Origin: VRUE01 sp963753245
GTDB lineage: Bacteria; Actinomycetota; Thermoleophilia; Solirubrobacterales; 70-9
DNA: 64,000 nt
Reading direction: 5' to 3'
Assembly (NCBI GenBank): GCA_963753245.1
Contig: CAVWBK010000007.1
Coordinates: 124,001 to 188,000 of the forward strand
The first letter of the stretch is position 1, and each line of letters opens with the position of its first letter. Shown here in pieces: positions 54,807-63,605 of this stretch. A program made the translations under genes and the position numbers. The notes beneath the pieces were generated by a model. It searched no databases and had not been told where the DNA came from. It was given only the letters and a program-made list of their open reading frames with translations.

Positions 54807-56005
54807 GCGCCAAAGGGAAGCACCTCAGCGCCGGGTCGCGCCCCGGCCTCGCCTTCGCCGGGGTGTTTGGGGTTACCTTCTGCGGCCTGCTGGCGGTCGG
54901 CGCCGTCCTACCGGTGTTACCGCGCTACGTACACGGCCCACTTGGGGACGGCAACATCATGGTCGGCGTGGTGGTCGGCTCCTACGCCTTGACCGGGCTG
55001 CTGCTGCGTCCCTGGGCCGGGCGCTTCGCCGATCGCCGCGGTCGCAAGCCGACCGTCCTCGTCGGCTCGATTCTGGTCGCCTTGGCCGGCTTCCTTTACC
55101 TGTTGCCCTTCGGTGTCGCGAGCCTGATCGGGGCGCGCCTGGTTCTGGGCGCCGGTGAGGGCAGCGTCTTCACCGCCGGCTCGGCCTGGATCATCGACCT
55201 CGCCCCCGCGGATCGCCGCGCCCGGGTGATTGGCCTCTATGGGCTGGCGGTCTGGGGTGGGCTCAGCGTCGGACCGCTGCTCGGCGAGCTGCTCTTGCAC
55301 GCTTCGGGCTACAGCCTGGTCTGGATCTTCGCCGGGGCGATGCCGCTCCTGGGCGCCCTGATTGCAACGCGCATCCCCGATCCCTACCGACCCCATGCGG
55401 CGCTCGCCGAGGAGCATCATCCGCTGATCGCGCGCGAGGCCATCCGCCCCGGGAGCGCCCTGGCCCTGGGCTCGATCGGTTATGCGACCGTCGCCGCCTT
55501 CGTCGTCTTGCATCTCGAATCGCGCGGCGTCGGCCACGGAGCGACGGTCTTCGGCGCCTTCGCGACGATGGTCGTCATCACCCGACTCGTTGCCGGCGAT
55601 CTGCCCGACCGGCTTGGGCCCGCTCGGGTGGCGGCGGCTGCGGCGCTCGCCGAGGCGATCGGTCTGACAACGATCGGCCTCGCACACAGCCTGCCGGTCG
55701 CGCTCGCCGGCGCACTGGCGATGGGAACCGCCTTCTCGTTGCTCTACCCCTCGCTCTCGCTGATCGTCGTCGAACGCATCCCAGAGACGCGGCGCGGCGC
55801 GGCACTGGGCACCTTCACCGCCTTCTTTGATGCCGGCGTCGGCCTCGGTGCACCGCTCGCCGGCCTCGCCGCGGCGCTCACCGACTATGAGGGCGCCTTC
55901 CTGCTCTCCGCCGCAATCGCCGTTCTCTCCGCGGTCATGATCGTCGCTGCAATCGCCCCCTGGAGCCGCGCGACGCTGACCCTCGGCCGAGCCGAGGCAG
56001 GCTAG
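54803..56005 (+). CDS. Major facilitator superfamily transporter
   Basis: 400 residues with about 12 membrane helices. The N-terminal half has the MFS loop 'GRFADRRGRKPTVLVGSILV' (motif A), preceded by 'VGVVVGSYALTGLLLRPWAG', and ends with 'GLAVWGGLSVGPLLGELLLH' (motif C-like, as in drug exporters). The second half shows 'MGTAFSLLYPSLSLIVVERI' and 'FDAGVGLGAPLAGLAAALTD'. An efflux role for small molecules is likely, substrate unknown. It is translationally coupled to the HAD gene. The stop shares the palindrome CTAG with the convergent thioesterase gene. Confidence 0.92.
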   Translation: MSAKGKHLSAGSRPGLAFAGVFGVTFCGLLAVGAVLPVLPRYVHGPLGDGNIMVGVVVGSYALTGLLLRPWAGRFADRRGRKPTVLVGSILVALAGFLYLLPFGVASLIGARLVLGAGEGSVFTAGSAWIIDLAPADRRARVIGLYGLAVWGGLSVGPLLGELLLHASGYSLVWIFAGAMPLLGALIATRIPDPYRPHAALAEEHHPLIAREAIRPGSALALGSIGYATVAAFVVLHLESRGVGHGATVFGAFATMVVITRLVAGDLPDRLGPARVAAAAALAEAIGLTTIGLAHSLPVALAGALAMGTAFSLLYPSLSLIVVERIPETRRGAALGTFTAFFDAGVGLGAPLAGLAAALTDYEGAFLLSAAIAVLSAVMIVAAIAPWSRATLTLGRAEAG

Positions 56006-56793
56006 GTCTGGCGCTCGGCAAATAGCAGGGTCTGTACAGCCCGACCGATCCGGCCCTGCCGGTCGGAGAGCTCGGACTCGGCGCTGCCGATTCCGTTGGC
56101 CGTCGGCCGAGTGACCGCGTCGACATAGATCCACTCGCCGACCGGCATCCGCTCCAGGTGAACCGTCAGGTCGACGTTGATGAACAGGTAGCGACGCCAG
56201 TCGAGCACCGCGCTGATTCCGTTGCCGACATCGGCGATCACCAGGGTGCGCTGCAGCGGTGAGGTCTCCTCGCCGTCGACCAGCGGCTGGCGCTGGCGCA
56301 TCCAGACCCGGGCCGGGCCGGGCTCGAGAAAGGCGCCGCTGATCGAGCGCCACTCCATCGCGGTGTGGTAGCCGAGTTGCTGACCGGTTGGGAAGAAGTC
56401 GGTTTCCACACCCACCTCGGGGCCCGCCTCAGGCGGGCGCAGGGCGAGCGTGGTGGCGGGAAGATGCAGCGCGGCGGTTCGAATCCGCCAGCCCCTGGCC
56501 TTGATCAGCTCGCGGCCTCCCTCGCCGTACAGCGAAGCCTCGACCAACTGCACCCTTCTGCCCGGACGCACCACGCGCGCCGCGACGCTGAGCGGGCCGA
56601 TCGGCACCGGGCGCAGAATCTCGAAGGTGAGACGCCCGAGCTGAAACTCGGCCGCGTCCTCAAGCGCCTCGATCTCCCTGCAGATCAGGGCCGAGGGCGG
56701 ACCGGCATGCTGGGCCTCGGGATCCCACGGTCCGCGGGTCAGCTCGGTCGCCACGAATTGCTCGGCGGCGCGCTCATAGAATGCCTCAGCCAC
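56002..56793 (-). CDS. Acyl-CoA thioesterase-like protein (double hotdog, TesB type)
   Basis: 263 residues. The N-terminal half has 'ATELTRGPWDPEAQHAGPPS' then 'ALICREIEALEDAAEFQLGR' and 'LTFEILRPVPIGPLSVAARV', the acyl-binding layout of the TesB-like/thioesterase-like superfamily. The second half ends in 'VDAVTRPTANGIGSAESELS' with 'GRIGRAVQTLLF', matching the 'G.G.....L.D..G..GR..Q.L' ending of mycobacterial homologues. It would hydrolyse acyl-CoA. Start ATG at 56793; stop shared with the MFS gene in CTAG. Confidence 0.88.
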   Translation of the reverse strand: MAEAFYERAAEQFVATELTRGPWDPEAQHAGPPSALICREIEALEDAAEFQLGRLTFEILRPVPIGPLSVAARVVRPGRRVQLVEASLYGEGGRELIKARGWRIRTAALHLPATTLALRPPEAGPEVGVETDFFPTGQQLGYHTAMEWRSISGAFLEPGPARVWMRQRQPLVDGEETSPLQRTLVIADVGNGISAVLDWRRYLFINVDLTVHLERMPVGEWIYVDAVTRPTANGIGSAESELSDRQGRIGRAVQTLLFAERQT

Positions 56794-56802
56794 GAGCGCA
56801 TC

Positions 56803-57018
56803 CTACGTAGCTGGGTTCCTGCCCCGGTCTGAGCGCTGATCCGAGCGGTTGAGCTCGCCGGCCGCGGTGAGCTCGCCGAGATCGTCCCGTTGGCGGGCGA
56901 AGTTGGTCATGCAGAGCATCGCCGCCAACTGTTCGGCGACGAGCGCCCGACCGACGCCGCTCGCCGGGCAGGCCGAGGCGGGCGCGAGAGCCGCCGCTGG
57001 CCAGAGCGCGACCACCAC
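56803..57018 (-). pseudogene. Truncated CAP (SCP/PR-1)-domain secreted protein
   Basis: From a GTG at 57018, 71 residues; the same frame upstream to about 57060 adds 'LHLIAIALASAALLVVVALW', a signal-peptide core with no normal start codon. The mature part reads 'VAEQLAAMLCMTNFARQRDD' and 'LGELTAAGELNRSDQRSD', which matches the first helix and turn of CAP domains ('vlclvN.eR...gl..L..d..L..aA...'). The rest of the domain is absent. Both the missing start and missing C-terminal half suggest a remnant. Confidence 0.5.
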
Positions 57019-57142
57019 CAGAAGCGCTGCGCTCGCCAGCGCAATCGCGATCAGGTGAAGTATGGCCCCAATTTCGCCGCCCCTTTGGTCCGCCCTGGTC
57101 TACCTTCCCCTGGACACTCGTATGACCGCGTAACCTTGGTTC

Positions 57143-57550
57143 ATGCCCAAGGTCGACAAATCAGAGCAGGAGTGGCGCGAGCAGCTGACTGCCGAGCAGT
57201 ATGAGGTGACCCGCAAGGCCGGGACCGAGCGCGCCTTCACCGGCCCCTACGTCGATGAGAAGTCCGCCGGTACCTACCGCTGCGTCTGCTGCGGGACCGA
57301 GTTGTTCTCCTCTGACACCAAGTTCGACTCTGGAACCGGCTGGCCGAGCTTCACCGAGCCGGCCAACCTCGAACACGTCGAGCTGCGCCCCGACAACAGC
57401 CTCTTCATGCGCCGCACCGAGGTCATCTGCCGGAACTGCGATGCCCACCTCGGCCATGTCTTTGACGACGGACCCAGCGAGCGGGGGGGCCAGCGCTACT
57501 GCATCAACGGCTGCGCACTGACCCTGGAGCCAGCCGAGGGCGAGGAGTGA
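57143..57550 (+). CDS. msrB: Peptide-methionine (R)-S-oxide reductase
   Basis: 135 residues. Two zinc CxxC pairs are visible ('TYRCVCCGTELFSSDTKFDS' and 'EVICRNCDAHLGHVF'), the block 'GTGWPSFTEPANLEHVEL', and the catalytic Cys in 'GGQRYCINGCALTLEP'. It repairs oxidised Met residues in proteins, probably with thioredoxin. Length and motifs are normal. It is a single gene; no msrA is nearby. Confidence 0.96.
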   Translation: MPKVDKSEQEWREQLTAEQYEVTRKAGTERAFTGPYVDEKSAGTYRCVCCGTELFSSDTKFDSGTGWPSFTEPANLEHVELRPDNSLFMRRTEVICRNCDAHLGHVFDDGPSERGGQRYCINGCALTLEPAEGEE

Positions 57551-57595
57551 GCGGGCGCGGTCTGGACGCGCCTCAGACCGGGGCCGCTCGGCGCT

Positions 57596-58246
57596 CTACA
57601 GCGAGCCGCCGGCCCCGAGGTAACTGAAACGGACCGCCAGGGCAACCGCCTCGGTTCGGGTGTCGACCTCGAGCTTGGCGATCGCGTTGCGCACGTGGGT
57701 GTGGACGGTGGCGGGGCTCAGCTGCAGGCGTTCGGCGATCTCTTTGACCCGCAGCCCCTCGGCCAGGAGCTCGAGGATCTGGCGCTCGCGCGGTGAGAGG
57801 TCGAGCAATTTCTCAACCTCGGACGGCTTGCCCCCGGCGAAGTCGCCGCCGAGAAAGGTGCCGCCGCCGGTGACCGCTTTGACCGCCCGCGCGATGTCCT
57901 CGGCCGGTGCGGACTTGAGCACGTAGCCAGCGGCCCCGGCGCGCAGGGCGAGGGCCAGCAGGTCGGGCTGAGCATGGGCGGTGAAGATGATCACCTTGGT
58001 CCGGGGGCGGACCTTGAGCACCTCCTTGGTGGCCTCGATCCCGTCGCGCTTGGGCAGCTCGACGTCGATGATCAGCACGTCTGGCTCGAGCTCTTTGACG
58101 ACGTCGACGACGTCGCGGCCGTTGCCCGCCTCGCCGACGATTTCAAGGACATTGGAGTTGGCCATGCGCGCCTTGATCGCCTCGCGGACGATCTCGTGAT
58201 CGTCACAGAGGACCACGCGTTTGGCCTCGCGCACGCTGGTATTCAT
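57596..58246 (-). CDS. NarL/LuxR-family response regulator
   Basis: 216 residues. The receiver has the acidic pair in 'RVVLCDDHEIVREAIKARMA', the phosphoacceptor Asp in 'LEPDVLIIDVELPKRDGIEA', Thr in 'KVIIFTAHAQPDLLALALRA' and Lys in 'GAAGYVLKSAPAEDIARAVK'. The HTH is 'LSPRERQILELLAEGLRVKE', 'IAERLQLSPATVHTHVRNAI'. No histidine kinase is adjacent, so it is an orphan. It lies 22 bases after serS on the same strand and may be cotranscribed. Confidence 0.93.
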   Translation of the reverse strand: MNTSVREAKRVVLCDDHEIVREAIKARMANSNVLEIVGEAGNGRDVVDVVKELEPDVLIIDVELPKRDGIEATKEVLKVRPRTKVIIFTAHAQPDLLALALRAGAAGYVLKSAPAEDIARAVKAVTGGGTFLGGDFAGGKPSEVEKLLDLSPRERQILELLAEGLRVKEIAERLQLSPATVHTHVRNAIAKLEVDTRTEAVALAVRFSYLGAGGSL

Positions 58247-58268
58247 GCTCGGCTGCTCTGCTGGATGC

Positions 58269-59543
58269 TCATGATTGGGGTCCGATCATCTCAGGCGCTC
58301 CATAGGAATGCAAAATATTAGGTAGCGTGAACCCGCCGTCGCGCTCTTGTCGATTCTCGATCAGGGCGATGATCGTGCGCCCGACGGCCACGGCGGTCCC
58401 GTTCAGGGTGTGAACCACCTCGGCAGATTCGCCGTCGGCGGCCCGATACCTACAACTGAGGCGGCGGGCCTGGTAGTCGGTCGTGTTCGAGCAGGAGGTC
58501 AGCTCACGGTAGCGCTCCTGGCTCGGGATCCAGGCCTCACAGTCGTACTTCTTCGCCGCCGGGGCACCGAGGTCACCGGCGGCGACCGACACCACCCGGT
58601 AGGGGATTTCGAGCTCGCCGAGGATCCTCTCCTCGATCGCCAGCAGCCGCTCGTGCTCCTCGCCCGAGCGCGAGGGCTCCACGAACGAGAACATCTCGAC
58701 CTTGTCGAACTGGTGGACGCGGAAGATGCCGCGGGTGTCGCGGCCCCCGGCGCCAGCCTCGCGGCGAAAGCAGGTCGAGAACCCGCAGTAGCGCAGGGGA
58801 AGGGAGCCGGGCTCGAGGATCTGGTCGGCGTGCAGGCCGGCCAGCGCGACCTCGGAGGTGCCGGTCAGAAAGAGCTCGTCCTTGGGGATCTCATAGATCT
58901 GGTCACGATCGCCGGGCAGGAAACCGGTGCCCTCGAGCGCCGCTTCGCGGACCAAGACCGGCGGCACGACCGGCTCATGGCCCTCGCCACGAACCAACTC
59001 GATCGCGTAGCGGACCAGCGCCAGCTCGAGCAGGACGAGGTCGCCCTTCAGGTAGGCAAAGCGCGACCCCGATAGCCGCGCGGCCGCCTCGATCTCGATC
59101 AGGCCGAGCTCGGTGCCGATCTGCAGGTGATCGCGCGGCTCGAAGTCAAAGCGCCTTGGCGCGCCGACCTCGCGCAGGACGACGGCGTCCTCCTCGCGCA
59201 TCCCATCCGGCGCCTCGGGGTCGGGCAGGTTGGGCAAAGCGCTGGCAGCCAGTTTCATTTCGGCATCGACGCTCTCAAGCTCCGCCCTGCCCGCCTCGAT
59301 CGTCTCCTTCAGAGCGCCGACCCTGGCGATTAGATCCGCGGCCTGTGCGCCACGCTGCTTGGCCTCACCGACCTCTTTTGAGAGCGTCTTTCGCTGTGCC
59401 TGAGCGTCCTCGATCCGCGGCAGCAACTCGCGGCGACGGGCGTCGAGGGCGAGCAGCTGATCAACGCCGGCCCCGGCGCCGCGACGCGCGAGGGCAGCTT
59501 TGACCCGCTCAGGGTCGGAGCGGATCAGCTTCAGGTCCAGCAT
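58269..59543 (-). CDS. serS: Serine--tRNA ligase
   Basis: 424 residues, normal length. The N-terminal coiled-coil arm (about 25-110, 'RRRELLPRIEDAQAQRKTLS') grips tRNA-Ser. Class II motif 2 is 'GFSTCFRREAGAGGRDTRGI' with 'FRVHQFDKVEMFSFVEPS'; 'FLTGTSEVALAGLHADQILE' precedes it; motif 3 is 'LNGTAVAVGRTIIALIENRQ'. 'LTSCSNTTDYQARRLSCRYR' holds the serine-site Thr/Ser residues. It charges tRNA-Ser in the cytoplasm. It follows a cytochrome c gene by 12 bases. Confidence 0.97.
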   Translation of the reverse strand: MLDLKLIRSDPERVKAALARRGAGAGVDQLLALDARRRELLPRIEDAQAQRKTLSKEVGEAKQRGAQAADLIARVGALKETIEAGRAELESVDAEMKLAASALPNLPDPEAPDGMREEDAVVLREVGAPRRFDFEPRDHLQIGTELGLIEIEAAARLSGSRFAYLKGDLVLLELALVRYAIELVRGEGHEPVVPPVLVREAALEGTGFLPGDRDQIYEIPKDELFLTGTSEVALAGLHADQILEPGSLPLRYCGFSTCFRREAGAGGRDTRGIFRVHQFDKVEMFSFVEPSRSGEEHERLLAIEERILGELEIPYRVVSVAAGDLGAPAAKKYDCEAWIPSQERYRELTSCSNTTDYQARRLSCRYRAADGESAEVVHTLNGTAVAVGRTIIALIENRQERDGGFTLPNILHSYGAPEMIGPQS

Positions 59544-59555
59544 CGCCGCGGGTGT

Positions 59556-59981
59556 TCAGGGAGATTCGTTGTGGGGCCGGGGCGCTTCTTCGGCTTCTTC
59601 ACCCGCGTACTTGGCGACGAAGCGAGCGACGGCTTCGGCTTCTTCACCGACGACGATGTTCTGGGGCATGATCGCCCCCGAGAAACCGCCGTTTTGGATC
59701 GCGAAGAGCGCATCGTCGTAGGTCTCGGTTCGCTGGTTGAGGTTCGGACCCTGCGTGCGCAGACCTCGATTGCCGGTCCCCTGGGTGCCGGCCGCGTTCA
59801 AGGAGTGGCAACCGGCGCAGTGCGTGGCGAAGAGGACGGCCCCTTTGTGTTCGGGGTCGCTCTTGGAAACCGATATGCCCTGCTCGCCGAAGCCACAGGC
59901 AACGAGCCCGAAAGCCGCGGCGGCGGCCAAAGCTGTGGCTAGAGCTGGTCGCACGCGGCGCGCATCATATTGTCTGGACAC
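59556..59981 (-). CDS. Secreted or lipid-anchored class I cytochrome c
   Basis: 141 residues from a GTG at 59981. 'LATALAAAAAFGLVACGFGE' looks like a lipoprotein signal (lipobox LVAC). The heme site is 'GAVLFATHCAGCHSLNAAGT' (CxxCH), and the sixth ligand Met is in 'GGFSGAIMPQNIVVGEEAEA'. A monoheme electron carrier outside the membrane is expected. It is adjacent to serS and divergent from a flavin reductase, six bases between starts. The partner oxidase is not in the window. Confidence 0.92.
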   Translation of the reverse strand: MSRQYDARRVRPALATALAAAAAFGLVACGFGEQGISVSKSDPEHKGAVLFATHCAGCHSLNAAGTQGTGNRGLRTQGPNLNQRTETYDDALFAIQNGGFSGAIMPQNIVVGEEAEAVARFVAKYAGEEAEEAPRPHNESP

Positions 59982-59987
59982 CCCGCG

Positions 59988-60485
59988 ATGAGTTCGCCCA
60001 CCGCTCCACCCGATTCGGCCGGCTTCCGCGCCGCGATGGGAACGCTGCCCACCGGCGTCACGATCGTGACCGCGAGAGGCCCCGAGGGGCCCGCCGGGGC
60101 AACGGCCAACGCCGTCTCCTCACTCTCGATCGAGCCGATGCTGATGCTCGCCTGCCTGGACCGCGGCTCGCGCACCCTGCTCGCCGTGCAGGCCGCCAAC
60201 CGCTTTGGCGTCAGCGTCCTGCACGCCGGTCAGGAGGAGATCGCGCGTGCCTTTGCGACAAAGGTCGCGGTCGCTGAGAAGTGGCGCGGGATCAGCTGGA
60301 GCGAGCGCGAGGGCATACCGGCGATTGAGGGCGCGCTGATCTTTGTCGGCTGCAACCTGCGCGACGTGATCGCCGGCGGCGATCACGTGATCGTCACCGG
60401 CGAGGTCATCGCCCTGCAGAGCGCTGGCGGCGATCCACTGGTTTTCCACGGCGGCAAGTACCGCCCGCTGGGCGCCTCGGGATGA
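59988..60485 (+). CDS. Flavin reductase-like FMN-binding protein
   Basis: 165 residues from the ATG at 59988. The split-barrel flavin-binding blocks are 'FRAAMGTLPTGVTIVTARGP', 'GATANAVSSLSIEPMLMLAC', 'RFGVSVLHAGQEEIARAFAT', and 'LRDVIAGGDHVIVTGEVIAL' with 'PLVFHGGKYRPL' at the end. This is the HpaC/flavin-reductase domain family, which supplies reduced flavin to two-component monooxygenases. No monooxygenase partner is close. Confidence 0.93.
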   Translation: MSSPTAPPDSAGFRAAMGTLPTGVTIVTARGPEGPAGATANAVSSLSIEPMLMLACLDRGSRTLLAVQAANRFGVSVLHAGQEEIARAFATKVAVAEKWRGISWSEREGIPAIEGALIFVGCNLRDVIAGGDHVIVTGEVIALQSAGGDPLVFHGGKYRPLGASG

Positions 60486-60787
60486 GGGCGAGAGACAAGC
60501 AAGCGCTGACCGAGAAGCCAACGTGCTGCCGGCCACGATGAGACCGCCAGCCGTGCCCCGACGCGTGCGAGCGGCTCGCGGGGCGCAAGATGAGCTCCGA
60601 TCACCGCAGGAAGGTTCTGGCAGCTCCCTCGGAGGGGAAAGGCGAGCCCCATAGGGGGAAGGCGACAGCGACGCGAAGGCCCGGGCGAAATCGGCAGAAG
60701 ACTCGAACCCTGCTCCCGTGGTTAGACCGGCTCAGGCCCTACCGGCCGCCCAGAAATTGTCGAGACGAAGAAGCCTCCGGAAACGAG
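60486..60787. other. Intergenic region
   Basis: About 300 bases without a gene. On the minus strand 60683-60751 carries GGGTTCGAGTC and a matching GGGCG/CGCCC end pair that resemble a tRNA, but the T-stem and anticodon stem do not close, so no tRNA is called. Confidence 0.4.
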
Positions 60788-61429
60788 CTAGCGAATCAGC
60801 GGGTAGACGCAGATGTATTCATACGTCGCGACGGTTTCTTTTTTGGAGTTTTCAAGTTTGACCACTTCCTGGCCGGTGTTGTTAACCACAATCGTCGCCG
60901 CATCTTCAACGGTCGTTGGGTTAACGAAGTATGAATCGGTGAACTGGCTGTGAACACCTGTTCCGTTGCCCAGGTTGAGCACCCCGCGAGTGCTGAATAG
61001 CTTCTCGGTGGTGGGCAGATAGCCGCCTGCCTGGGCGCAGTCATCGGCCGCGGTTTTGACCCCGGTCACCGGACCTTTGGAGGTGGAGTCAAAGCAGAGG
61101 CCGCGGATTAGAACCGCGCCGGCGGGACAGGCGGCCGCGTGTTCGCCAAGGCTGTTTGCGACCGCGGCGTTTTGGCTTGCCGCGGCGCTTGGGAGTTTTC
61201 CAAGGGCACCGACATTGACGTCAGCACCGGTCAGGGTTTCTTTGGCGACCTTGGCGCTTGTCACCGATCCAGCTGCGAATTTGTTGCTGGTCACGGCGCT
61301 GCTCTTGATCTGGCGCGAACCGACGGAGTTGATTTTGAGCGCGGCAAAGGCGGTACCCGTCGCGGCCACGACCAACGCGATGATCGCGACGACCATGGCT
61401 GGGCTAAGCCGCTTATTCAACCCCTTCAA
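60788..61429 (-). CDS. Secreted surface protein with 'LSPAMVV' type signal anchor
   Basis: 213 residues. The N-terminus 'RLSPAMVVAIIALVVAATGT' is a pattern seen in many exported proteins of this bacterial group. It is followed by 'IGS.QIK..AVTS'-like repeats ('VGSRQIKSSAVTSNKFAAGS', 'VTSAKVAKETLTGADVNVGA'), a right-handed, pentapeptide-like repeat zone (about 33-80), and a globular end with paired Cys ('AACPAGAVLIRGLCFDSTSK', 'AADDCAQAGGYLPTTEKLF'). No enzyme motif was found; probably a surface or wall-associated protein. Confidence 0.75.
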   Translation of the reverse strand: MKGLNKRLSPAMVVAIIALVVAATGTAFAALKINSVGSRQIKSSAVTSNKFAAGSVTSAKVAKETLTGADVNVGALGKLPSAAASQNAAVANSLGEHAAACPAGAVLIRGLCFDSTSKGPVTGVKTAADDCAQAGGYLPTTEKLFSTRGVLNLGNGTGVHSQFTDSYFVNPTTVEDAATIVVNNTGQEVVKLENSKKETVATYEYICVYPLIR

Positions 61430-61741
61430 TTAACTGCCCTCCCGTCTCGATGCCTGTAGTCCCGGCCTGGAGCGTATCTCAATCAGATTCGATCTGGTCT
61501 GTGAGCGCACCAAGGGTCTGTGGACTTCTAACAAGTCCCGTGAGGCCGAGTTGCGGCCGCTCGGAGGGGTTGGCGGCTGACCGCGGAGGGCCGCAATCAG
61601 CGCCGACACCTCCACCGAGAGCCCAACTTGTGAATTCGCCATCAGGCGTGCGGACGGCGAGCCCGAACTTTTGATTCTCCCGGTCCCCCGGGCCGGTGTC
61701 GGCGCCGCAACCTGGCACCGGCAGCTGCGAAACTGAAGCAG
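61430..61741. other. Intergenic region between divergent genes
   Basis: About 310 bases between the surface-protein and F420-type reductase starts. It should contain both promoters. No good promoter boxes, repeats or small gene were seen. Confidence 0.4.
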
Positions 61742-62182
61742 ATGGAGCCGCGTTTTCAAGAGCCCGGTTGGGTCACCCGTGATCTCGTCAATCCGCTGGT
61801 CGCCTGGCTGAGCCGGCGGGGCCTAAGTCTGGCCGGCTCACGGGTGCTTGAAGTGCAGGGCCGCAAGAGCGGCGAGTGGCGTCGCACGCCGGTCAATCCG
61901 CTCAGCTTCCAGGGCGAGCTCTATCTGGTAGCCCCGCGCGGCAACACGCAGTGGGTCCGCAACCTGCGCGTCAGCGGTCGCGGACGGCTGGTCGGTCGGC
62001 GCAGCGAGGAGTTCACCGCCTCGGAGCTTGAGGACCCCGAGAAGCCGGCCCTGCTGCGCGCCTACCTGGCCAAGTGGAAGTGGGAGGTCGGCGCCTTTTT
62101 CGGGGGAGTCGGGCCAGGGGCTCCCGAGGAGGACCTGCTGCGCATCGCCCCCGAGCACCCGGTTTTCCGAATCTCACTCTGA
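61742..62182 (+). CDS. F420-dependent nitroreductase-family (DDN-like) oxidoreductase
   Basis: 146 residues. Family blocks: 'LVNPLVAWLSRRGLSLAGSR', 'VLEVQGRKSGEWRRTPVNPL' (the GRKSG..R..P motif) and 'ELYLVAPRGNTQWVRNLRVS' (G..W..NL). These mark the deazaflavin-dependent nitroreductase/split-barrel group (formerly DUF385), which uses F420 to reduce quinones or nitro compounds. It sits alone, followed by about 270 bases of plain sequence and then an IS110 copy. Confidence 0.88.
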   Translation: MEPRFQEPGWVTRDLVNPLVAWLSRRGLSLAGSRVLEVQGRKSGEWRRTPVNPLSFQGELYLVAPRGNTQWVRNLRVSGRGRLVGRRSEEFTASELEDPEKPALLRAYLAKWKWEVGAFFGGVGPGAPEEDLLRIAPEHPVFRISL

Positions 62183-62453
62183 GCGCCGGCCGGGTCCGCC
62201 TCCGCGCCTGAGTCAACCCGCACCGTCATCCCGTCGATCGATCAGCTCGGCACTCTGGCCTAGTTCCCGTGCCCGCGCCGCGGGCCCACGCGGGCTGATG
62301 AAAATCGGTAATCCTTAACGCTGTCGTCCGCGACGCCGAATTCTTCTTGGTGCCGTTGAGCCCGAGCCTAGTTTGGCGTGTGGGCCTCCCCGGATCTCCG
62401 GACTGTTGCCTAACTTTTAACGCGTTGAAGCTTGCAGTTTGTGTTTGGTGGGG

Positions 62454-63605
62454 TCATAAGGCACTTCGTCTGCCAGCAGCGCCAGAGAACGCGCAGCCAG
62501 GCGCGCCCCAGGACGCGGATTGCATGAGGGTGCTCGAGGCCACGAGCACGGGCGTGAGGTAGACCTTCCGCGCCCACGGATGGGTGTGGCGGGTGGAGTT
62601 GGCGAGGCAGGCGACGGCGTCACGCAGGCGCTTGTCGCAGGCCCAGCGAAAGCCGGCGACCTTGCGCTTGCCCGACTCCCGCGCCACGGTGCTATGCGGC
62701 GTCGGCGGCCAGCGCCTCCTGCGTCGGGTAGCGCCCGCGGTATCGCCGATCTCGGCCACCAGCCGCGCCGCCGTCACCACCGACTTGGGGTCTTTGAACA
62801 GCGGCAGGAAGACCTGCCGTGGGGATGGGCACGGACCGCCCCGGCGATCTGGGAGGTGAGCTCGCGGATCTGCTCGACGATCGGCTTCAAGGCAGCGACC
62901 AGGCCGAGCACCGCGCCCTGCGTGCCTCGGCCTCCAGGGCTCCGGCGCGACCGGCCGGCGCGGTGCGCAGCCGCTCCAGCAGCTCGGCGGCCGAGCGCCG
63001 TCCGCAGTAGCCATGACGGGCGAGGAAACCCGCCATGCGCTTCTCGCCAAGCCCCCGCGCATCCTCGGGGGCCGGGTAGCGCTCCAAAGGCCAGCCCGAT
63101 CGGGGAGTCGACGTCGGCGAAGACCTGCGCAGCGCCGGGCCAGAAGGCATCCAGCTGCGCCCGCAGCTCGTTGGCCAGTCTCACCCGGGCGCCGACCAGG
63201 TCTCGCGGGTGCGGGTCAGCGCCCGCAGCGCCTTGGTCTCGTCGGAGTTCGGCCGAAGGGCCCGATGGCGGTGGGAGTCGGTGCGCGCCAGCTCGGCCAA
63301 GACGAAGGCGTCGAAGCCATCGGACTTGCGCCGGCGGCCTCATAGCGAGGTCTGGTCGCCTTCAGCTTGTTCGGGTGGATCGGCAAGACGGTGAAACCGG
63401 CCTCCAGCAGGCGATCGACGAGCACTCCGTCGGTGCTCGATCGCCACCCTCACCACGCCGAGGGTCCGCATCCGGGCGATCAGCTCTTCGATGCCCACCT
63501 CGTCGTGGGCGAAGAACTCACCCTCCAGCTTCACCCACCCTCGTAGACCACGCAGAGCGCGTGCTCCTCGCTGGCCCAGTCGATGCCGGCGAATGCCTCA
63601 TCCAT
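62454..63605 (-). pseudogene. IS110-family transposase, several frameshifts
   Basis: The start ATG at 63605 gives 'MDEAFAGIDWASEEHALCVV' with the first Asp of the DEDD catalytic set ('AGIDWA'). After a stop the reading moves to 'KLEGEFFAHDEVGIEELIAR', then 'SAELRRDQGAAGADPHPRDL', 'RVRLANELRAQLDAFWPGAA' and finally 'SVVTAARLVAEIGDTAGATR', 'HSTVARESGKRKVAGFRWAC' and 'DKRLRDAVACLANSTRHTHP', the transposase_20 part with its conserved 'RESGKR...RWACDKRLRD'. At least four indels break it. In working copies the Dedd enzyme uses a bridge RNA made from the element's non-coding end. Confidence 0.85.

Noticed and set aside
54917..56353. 478-codon minus-strand frame opposite the MFS and thioesterase genes
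   Set aside because: It runs across two genes with clear families and is full of Arg, Gln and Asp repeats caused by GC-skewed third positions; no start or domain.
60683..60751. Minus-strand tRNA-like segment with GGGTTCGAGTC and GGGCG/CGCCC ends
   Set aside because: It is 69 bases long, the T-stem CAGGG/CTTCT does not pair and the anticodon stem has only three pairs, so it is at best a tRNA relic.
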